A DNA stretch of 64,000 nucleotides, taken from contig CM043960.1 of NCBI GenBank assembly GCA_014529385.2, positions 27,175,896 through 27,239,895 on the forward strand. The letters are read 5' to 3'. Position 1 is the stretch's first letter; each line of letters starts with the position of its first letter. The position numbers and the translations under genes were made by a program. Shown piece after piece: positions 57,970 through 64,000 of this stretch. The stretch is from Adiantum capillus-veneris (Eukaryota; Streptophyta; Polypodiopsida; Polypodiales; Pteridaceae). The notes beneath the pieces were generated by a model. That model ran no database searches. It was not told where the DNA came from and saw only the letters and a program-made list of their open reading frames with translations.

Positions 57970-59150
57970 GTGCCTTTTAAACATCTCATTTGGGACAATC
58001 ATGCTTGCTAAGTTTTTTGTATGCAGCCATTGGGATACTCAATTATTTCCCCCCTTTCATATTAAAATGTTGAAAGATCTTGTGAATATACTCTTCCTAC
58101 AAAAGTTCAAGTATACCACGTTTGAGATCTCTCTTGCTACACATACCAAGAAAGTGATGTGAATCACCCAAATCTTTCAAAGCAAACTACTTGTTTAAGA
58201 CATCCTTGAGAAGTGAAATCTCATCTTTTGAATTCTCAGCCTATGATCATATCATCCACGTACAAGATCAGAATGATGAAGGAACCATCACTCAACCTCC
58301 TTGTGTATGAGAAATGATCCTCTTGGCTCCGTACATAACCTTGGGACTGAATGTACTCATCAAAATTTATGTACCATTGTCATGAGCCTTGCTTTAATCC
58401 ATAAAAATCTTTCTTGAGTCTACACACTAGTTCTGTCCATGTTGGCTTCTCAGGCTTTATCGCAAAACCTTTTGGTTGTTTTGTGTAGACATCCTCTTCA
58501 AGATTCCCATGAAGAAACGTTGTCATCATATCCATTTGGACCAATTCCATGTCGAGTCAATAGCTACCAGGCCAAGAATAAGATGCAATGTAGTCATCTT
58601 GACCATTGGAGAAAATATTTCATCAAAATCCACACCTTTCATTTTCTTGAACCCTTTTGCAACCAATCTTGCCTTATACTTAGGCTCAAGATCAACTGTG
58701 GTATATGTCTTCTTGTACACCCATTTGCATGGCAATGCCTGTTTACCCACATGTAACTCTATAAATTCCCAAGTTTCATTTGCTAAGATTGAGTTATACT
58801 CAGATTGCATAGCCTCCTCCCACTTCATGCTCTCGTCCATTTGAATGGTCCCTTTGTAGCAAGTGGGTTCACTGCAATCAAAGACTAGCAAGTAGTCTAA
58901 TCTTGGCTCAGAGCGCTCAAGTGCACGAGATGTACAAGTAGATCGTTGAAGTGCTTGATTGTTGGATTCCTCTCTCTCTGGAACAACATGTGTGTGTACT
59001 AGTGGAAGGTGCATCACTAGCACATCCAACATTTTGTGTAACTGGTGGTGAGGCAACATCCTCAAACCGTACTCTACGATACTCAATGTCTTTCACTAGC
59101 TTTCTATGCATCTTAGACTTGTTGAATATCACTTGTGAGCTGCATATAAA
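57970..59150 (-). pseudogene. pol: Copia G reverse transcriptase
   Basis: The minus strand reads KWVYKKTYTTVDLEPKYKAR (58720-58665), VAKGFKKMKGVDFDEIFSPM, DFYGLKQGS (about 58410), and ILILYVDDMI near 58280-58245, then the RT C-terminal end. Several stops are present. The segment directly upstream (59086-58800) is the linker from integrase. It is interrupted at 57970 by F and resumes at 49115. Confidence 0.88.
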
Positions 59151-60115
59151 CTTCTTATATTTTGGGTCCCGAAGACAATATCACATCTCTCTTGTCTACA
59201 CCATATCCAATGAAGATGCACTTGTGTGATTTGGGGTCTAGCTTTTGTCTAAGCGCTTTTTGCACATGTTAGAACGCCTCACACACAAATACATGTAATC
59301 TATCATAATTGGGCTCTTTGCCCATCCACATATTCTATGGAACCTTGTACTTTAGTGGTGTACTAGGTGATTGATTGATCAAATAAGCAGCCATTGTAAC
59401 AGCTTCTCCCCAAAATTCTTGAGGTAAGTTGGTCATAGACAACATAGAAGTGACCCATTCTTGAATGATTCTATTCATTCTCTCAGCCACATCATTTTGA
59501 GCGGGTGTGTAAGGCGTGGTAAAATATCTTCTAATGCCTCTTTTACTGTAAAAATCCTTGAACTCGGAGGAGATGTACTTGCCTCCATTGTCACTACGCA
59601 AAGCTTTCAGATTTCTACCCAATTGATTCTCGACCAATGAAAGACATTTGAAAGACGTCGCTCTTCTTCTTCAAGAGATAAACCCATACCTTTCTTGTAG
59701 AGTCATCTATGAATGTCAAGAAGTATAATGCTCCCTCTAGAGACTTGAGTGGCATAGGTCCGCACAAGTCACTTTGAACGAGATCTAGAGGACTCCCCAA
59801 CTCCTTGTCCAAAGGTGTTGATGTCAACCTAGTCTGTTTTCCATGGATGCAATGCTCACATAAAGAGAAGTTAGAGTAGTCTAACATATTTATATAACCA
59901 AAACACTGCAAGAATTTCATTCCCTTTTGACTCATATGTCCTAACCGGCTATGCCACAACTCTATAGACAGCAGCTCGACTACACAAATAGAATTCTCTT
60001 TCACAGAAGAGACATAAAGTGAGTACAATGAACCAAAATTTTGGCCTTTAAACATGACCAAAGTTTTCTTCTTGATAATCCAAGAACCATGATCAAATAT
60101 GGTAGTGTAACCCAA
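59151..60115 (-). pseudogene. pol: Copia G integrase
   Basis: The GAG-pre-integrase zinc region (LWHSRLGHMSQKGMKFLQ, then CEHCIHGKQ) is at about 59960-59810. The core has LVQSDLCGPM near 59780, LRSDNGGKYISSEF near 59610-59560 and PAQNDVAERMNR near 59500. A frameshift at about 59620-59640 separates two ORFs (60115-59615 and 59637-59335). The third acidic residue is retained in AERMNR. Confidence 0.9.
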
Positions 60116-60247
60116 ATCATCCAGCTACCCAACTGACATGAAACTCTTCGTCAATTTGGGTACATGTCTAACATTATGCAACATAAACTCAATGCCATTA
60201 TGCATAGTAAACTTAATTCTACCCACACCACATATATCAACCTTATA

Positions 60248-60424
60248 GGAATTGCCTAGATTCATTGTGCCATATGTGGCAGTATGTAGAAAATCACTCC
60301 TTGTGAGGAATTGCCTAGCTTCATTGTGCCATACGTGGTAGTATGTAGAAAATCACTCCTTGTGAGGAATTGCCTAGCTTCATTGTGCCATATGTGGCAG
60401 TATGTAGAAAATCACTCCTTGTGA
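60248..60424. repeat. 59-bp tandem repeat, three copies, inside copia G
   Basis: Units start at 60248, 60307 and 60366 (GGAATTGCCTAG...CTCCTTGTGA) and differ by a few bases. Because 59 is not a multiple of three, each copy shifts the frame. It lies just after the protease motif of G. Confidence 0.93.
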
Positions 60425-61315
60425 GGAGACACGTGAAAGCTAGCACCTGAGCCCACAATCCAATTTTGCGCATAACACTTGTCAAGAGCTAACAATGCAT
60501 CAGGACTCAAATCCAATGTGAAAATCAACACATTATTTGGCACATCACAAATTGTGTCAATGGTTGGAGACTCAACCACATTAATTTCTTCAATTTTTAC
60601 GTTGCGTTTAGGTTTGTCAGACTTCGCTTTCTCTTTTTCCTTATCAAGCTTCATTGTGTGGCAATCTTTCTTCAAGTGTCTCTTTTTATGGCAATAGCAA
60701 CACTCAACATTTCTCATGCCTTTGCCACGACTCTTGCTACGACCTTGCCTGCAATCTTGAGAACAACCACGGTTGCGACCATGCTGCCTTTTCTAGTTGT
60801 GATTTCCACTAGACACATACACATCACCATGCCCACTCGAATGAAGAGATTGATGTTGAATCTCCTCAGTGATCAACGCACCAGCAACATCACTGAAACT
60901 AGCTTTCCACTGGGTGCGACCATGCTGCCTTTTCTTGTCGTGATTGCCACTAGCCACATGCCCACTCTCATAAAGAAATTGATGTCGAATCTCCTCAGTG
61001 AGCAACACACCAGCAACATCACTAAAAACAAGCTTTCCATTGGGTGCCAAATTGCTTATGGCTGTATTGAAGGTATCCCATGATGATGGTAGCGAACATA
61101 GCAAGAAAATGTCCTTCATTCCATTATCAAAATCGCGACCTTTTAAAGTAATCTCTAAATACACGTTGCTGAACTTGCTCAAGTGAGAACTAACATTATT
61201 GCCTTCTTTCATGTTCATGCGTGACATAGAACATAACAACCTTGTTCAAGGCGTTGTTGACATCCCATGCGTGACATAGAGCATCCCACAAATCTTTGAC
61301 ATTGGTCTTATCCAT
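60412..61315 (-). pseudogene. gag: Copia G gag and protease start
   Basis: On the minus strand the ATG at 61315 begins MDKTNVKDLWDALCHAWDVN. The gag body (SSHLSKFSNVYLEITLKGRD, 61205-61140; SLPSSWDTF, 61095) continues to 60793. A duplicated C-terminal segment follows. The zinc knuckle CYCHKKRHLKKDC is at about 60703-60665 and the protease-like WIVGSGASFHVSPHKE at about 60462-60415, where DSGA has become GSGA. Frameshifts lie near 60780 and 61250. Confidence 0.87.
60777..61045. repeat. Tandem duplication of about 135 bp in copia G gag
   Basis: The block at 60777-60916 is repeated with changes at 60917-61045. On the minus strand both halves encode FSDVAG-[AV]-L-[IL]-TEEI, then SGH and SGNH, then KRQHGR. 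The duplication keeps the reading frame across most of the join. Confidence 0.85.
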
Positions 61316-61523
61316 TATGATAAAGTAAATGGATTCATCAATGTGCAAGATTCTCAAGATAGAATGGGAACTTGTAAGTATAGAGCTTTTTAAAAATCAC
61401 GCATAGGATTCGCGAACGCCAAAAAAATAAAATAAAAATAAAATTTAGAGCCGCGATGACGCGCGAGCTTTTTCTTCTCCTATTCTTGAAACTTCTCAGT
61501 ATTCTTAGCACCCCCCTAGGGCG

Positions 61524-61532
61524 TATATAAAG
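61524..61532 (+). promoter_or_regulatory. TATA box of remnant J
   Basis: TATATAAAG in CTAGGGCG-TATATAAAGGACCC, followed by a pyrimidine-rich leader with (CT)n near 61690-61707. Its place relative to the short ORF parallels the H unit. Confidence 0.55.
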
Positions 61533-61740
61533 GACCCTTCTCCTCTCACTTTTGACACACACATCTACAGACGCGGAAGCTCTCTCACAACGACATGCCA
61601 AAGGAAGCCTCTCTCCCTTAACCTCTCACCCTCAAGCCATCTCCATCTCCAATTGTCGACGTGCCGTCACATGATTTGTGAACACACTCTCTATCTCTCT
61701 CTCTCCAACAATGCGCTTTTCTTTTCTCCATTCCGAAGCT

Positions 61741-61869
61741 ATGGCTCCTAAGTGTGTAACGCGAAGTTCTAAGGACGCCCATGCTGTTACACCACTAAGG
61801 AAGGTGGGAAGAAAGGTGCCAACTCCGAACAAATTTATAATTCTGCATAGTATTCATGTTGACCGGTAA
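61741..61869 (+). CDS. Short MAPK...TR ORF in J, possibly a gag first exon
   Basis: 42 codons from the ATG at 61741 (MAPKCVTRSSKDAHAV...), basic, ending TAA at 61867-61869. An in-frame ATG also lies upstream at 61711. The stop overlaps a splice-donor-like CCG/GTAAGAT, so the ORF may be an exon 1. The start MAPK-x-x-TR resembles N termini of some plant gypsy gag proteins and a mutated copy in H at 14851. Function is unproven. Confidence 0.35.
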   Translation: MAPKCVTRSSKDAHAVTPLRKVGRKVPTPNKFIILHSIHVDR

Positions 61870-62095
61870 GATGAACTTAGACCTTACCTTAAACCGACCG
61901 GAAACGTGATTGTTCAATCACATGAAACAAGCGTGTGTTTCATAAAGTAGTAAAAGTATTGTTTTAACTGTTATTGTTTGATAAAGAATACTGTTGATAA
62001 GTGATTATGGTTTGAGAATATGATTTTGATTGATCTTGTTGAAAGAAACATTTAGAATATGAAATACTGAAAGAAAATCTTGTTTCCAGATGGAA

Positions 62096-62303
62096 CTCGC
62101 GGTTAGTAAGAGGAATCCTGCGGAAATTAAAGTTGAGGTCATCAACTTCCTTTTTTTTACCTTGCGGTTAGCAAGATGCCTTGCGGGTAGCAAGATGACC
62201 CTTGTGGTTAGCAATAGGGAAGTATGCGTATCTCACGGTTAGCGATTAAGAAAAATCTTTGCAAAGGCTCTGTCGGTTAGACAGAGAAAGTCCGTGGTTA
62301 CGG
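62096..62303 (+). repeat. Array of seven short hairpins with GGTTA-type loops
   Basis: Hairpins lie at 62096-62110 (imperfect), 62161-62175 (CTTGC-GGTTA-GCAAG), 62180-62194 (same stem, GGGTA loop), 62201-62215 (imperfect), 62233-62245 (imperfect), 62268-62286 (7-bp perfect stem CTCTGTC/GACAGAG) and 62292-62303 (CCGT-GGTT-ACGG). The loop is conserved while stems differ, some by compensating changes. Confidence 0.75.
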
Positions 62304-62917
62304 CAAAACTTGTATAGAAACTAAAGACTCTCTTTTTTTTTGCAGATTATAGAATTGTTTAACTCCTGTTATGAAAGAATTGTTTGCTGATGTTGAAAGA
62401 ATTGTACTAAAGAACTTGTGCTAGAAACTAATTAAGGAACATTGTTGTATATATCGTGGTAGTAATTAGAAAACATTAAAAGAACGGGTGAGTGCGGTTT
62501 GGAAAGTGTGGACCGGCTCAAGTTGCCGGTCAAGGATGGTTTGACTCGATTAGTCAAGTACTTTTCACTTTGTATTAGTTAGTTAGAGATTTATCTCATG
62601 TCATATTTCGGATTTAAGGATGGCGGCTGTGTCTCTTAAACGCGGGGAAAAAGGCGTTGTTTTTGGATCCTTATTATGTGAAAGGGATTTTCTTCTCTTA
62701 TAATGTAGGATCTAGAGTCCATAGAACCTTTGACCTCATCAACCTGGCTTGTGGCGTAGGGTCTTGCAACTACGAACACATCAGGTGGAAGTATTCTTCT
62801 CTTTGGTTGCTCGTATTCTTGCTTCGCATTATCGGAATAGGGTGTCGTGAATGGATTTAGAGGATAAAGAAGGCTATCTTCCAAGTCGCCCCGATCTTTT
62901 AGTATGGGGACCTTACA

Positions 62918-63560
62918 GGAAGCTATGTTATAATTTTGTTTATATCTGATTTTTGAGCACTTTTCATGCTATTTTTAGCTTTTCATGATTTTTAGTACCA
63001 TTTAGTGAAAAACGAGTCCACTTTCTTATTCCAATGGACAAGGGGAACTCGTGATTCAATTTTGGAAAATTTTCTTTTTTTCTTTTTATGCTATTTTTAG
63101 CTTTTTGTGCTATTTTTAGCTTTTTATGTTTTTTGGTGTTTTTGAAAAGCAACATGCTTTTTTAAATGACGAAACATAAAAATATTATTTTGTCTCCGTT
63201 GGATTTAAAAACGACGACCCAGAGAAAAAACGAGATTAAACAAAAATTTTATAAAAATTATTTTCATAAAAAGCGACACCGTAAATATATTGGGATAGTA
63301 CGAGAAAGTCATAATTATGTCGAGGCATCATGGTGCCGCATAGTGTAGTCTCGGTTTCATTAATTGCAGGGTACTAGTCGGTTAAATGCAGGTACTATGG
63401 GAAAGCATAGGCAGGAGGACTTCAGAACCTAAAAGTTTGGATTCTCAAGAGAGAGAGGTTAGGTCCAAGAATGCAGCTGATAAGGGGTTATCAGATGATC
63501 TTTTTGATGCCTTGCTAGAAGCACCAATTTCATTGAAGTTGGGGTAGCTATTGAAGCTAG
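62918..63560. other. T-rich non-coding stretch
   Basis: No gene recognised. It contains repeats of TGCTATTTTTAGCTTTT near 62970, 63090 and 63110, and A/T-rich sequence. A faint coding-like segment begins near 63440. Confidence 0.6.
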
Positions 63561-64000
63561 TCTATGATTTTAGTCAGATAAATTGTCAAACCAAACCAAA
63601 GATAAGGAGGAGAAGGAGAAGGAGAAGGGACAAAACAGTTTCATTGATTTAACTGCGATTGATTGTGGAGATGTACCTCCAACGGATGTGGACTACAAAG
63701 TACTTGAGATAAAAATATTAGCATTGGGAAGGTGTACCTTCCTGATGTGTTGGTGGATGGGGGTTCATGAGTGAATATTCTTCGTGAATCAGTTTGCAAG
63801 AAATTGAACCTCACAAAATGGGAATTAACACCTTTTCAAGTAAAGATGACTGATCAAGAAGGGTACAACCTTTGGGGATTCTCACAAATCAGACAATCAG
63901 TGTGGCAAGATTACCTTTTGTATAGTCAATTTTGTGGTACTTAAACTGGAAGAATTAGCATGCTCTTACCCAATGATTTTGGGAAGACCATGGCTTAGGG
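63561..64000 (+). pseudogene. pol: Gypsy K protease fragment (runs off the window)
   Basis: Ty3/gypsy aspartic protease on the plus strand: KVYLPDVLVDGGS at about 63729-63767, then TGA at 63768, then VNILRESVCKKLNLTKWELT and PFQVKMTDQEG. A frameshift follows near 63860, and the PMILGRPWL-type element ends the window (about 63970-63995). The catalytic Asp codon is at 63756-63758 within a DGG motif, like the first protease of the B family. Upstream is a Glu/Lys-rich linker (63600-63640). The upstream gag is not in place, so the element is truncated or rearranged. Confidence 0.8.

Larger units (their letters stand above)
48407..61315 (-). mobile_element. Copia element G (Ty1/copia, decayed, split by F)
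   Basis: A minus-strand copia internal region in two parts, 61315-57970 and 49115-48407, separated by chromovirus F. The order on the minus strand is gag, PR, IN, RT and RH. Its LTRs could not be defined. The purine tract near 48410 marks the expected 3' LTR start, and the start codon is at 61313-61315. It differs from the A/C and E families in gag sequence (MDKTNVKDLWDALCH). Confidence 0.8.
61340..62917 (+). other. Remnant J: promoter and LTR end related to H
   Basis: A plus-strand TATA box at 61524, a C/T-rich leader, and a short MAPK-type ORF at 61741 ending at a splice-donor-like GGTAAGAT (61866-61873). A hairpin array follows at 62096-62303, then a terminus GGGGACCTTACA at 62917. The last 450 bp resemble the H end (GAGTGCGG..., GACTCGATTAGTCAAG, GGCGGCTGTGTC, GATC...CTTACA). 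The left border with copia G is undefined. No target duplication was found. Confidence 0.55.

Noticed and set aside
1-64000. Host protein-coding gene or endogenous pararetrovirus
   Set aside because: All long ORFs except the 140-aa unknown at 3018-3440 belong to LTR retrotransposons; no movement-protein or other pararetroviral module was seen.

Overview
The window is plant nuclear DNA made almost entirely of LTR retrotransposons, many inserted into one another. I see no host gene, no rRNA or tRNA gene and no CRISPR. The plant origin rests on plant-type Ty1/copia polyproteins with initiator-Met tRNA primer sites, Ty3/gypsy polyproteins including a chromovirus, and plant-style LTR promoters. 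The species cannot be read from the sequence. The element mix would suit a large-genome seed plant or fern, but that is a weak inference.

Layout. The oldest layer on the left is a decayed minus-strand gypsy element (D; fragments at 26629-27419, 40523-40751 and 46220-48190). Three elements sit in or next to it. (1) Copia A (425-26628, imperfect target duplication ATACG/ATAAG) was split twice. One insertion is a TGTAAG...CTTACA LTR-like unit H (2316-16075, duplication GAAAC), which carries a minus-strand gypsy copy B2 (3560-14596). The other is a minus-strand solo LTR of the chromovirus F family (18673-25707, duplication ATACA), which carries a complete copia E (19377-24631). (2) Gypsy B1 (27420-40522, duplication CATTA) is a near-intact 13.1 kb element of the B2 family with almost identical LTRs. 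(3) Copia C (40752-46214, duplication GATTT) belongs to the same family as copia A. On the right, a minus-strand copia G (about 48407-61315) is split by chromovirus F (49116-57969, duplication GTGCC). After G come an H-like promoter/LTR remnant J (about 61340-62917) and the start of another gypsy polyprotein K (63561-64000), which runs off the window.

How the parts work together. Each element has the usual gag, protease, integrase, reverse transcriptase and RNase H modules, in copia order (IN before RT) or gypsy order (IN last). B1 is the freshest: one 1-nt frameshift interrupts a reading frame of about 3,100 codons. The B family is the most unusual group. Its gag carries four zinc knuckles, its normal-position protease has a DGG motif, and a second retropepsin-like domain with DTG lies after the integrase, followed by four W-[VI]-P-K motifs. 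Other points to check are a 140-aa ORF of unknown function inside H (3018-3440, minus), an array of seven small hairpins with GGTTA-type loops in J (62096-62303), and a dense CCAAT/ATTGG cluster in the F LTR. Many of the inactivating stops are CGA-to-TGA changes, as expected from deamination of methylated cytosine.
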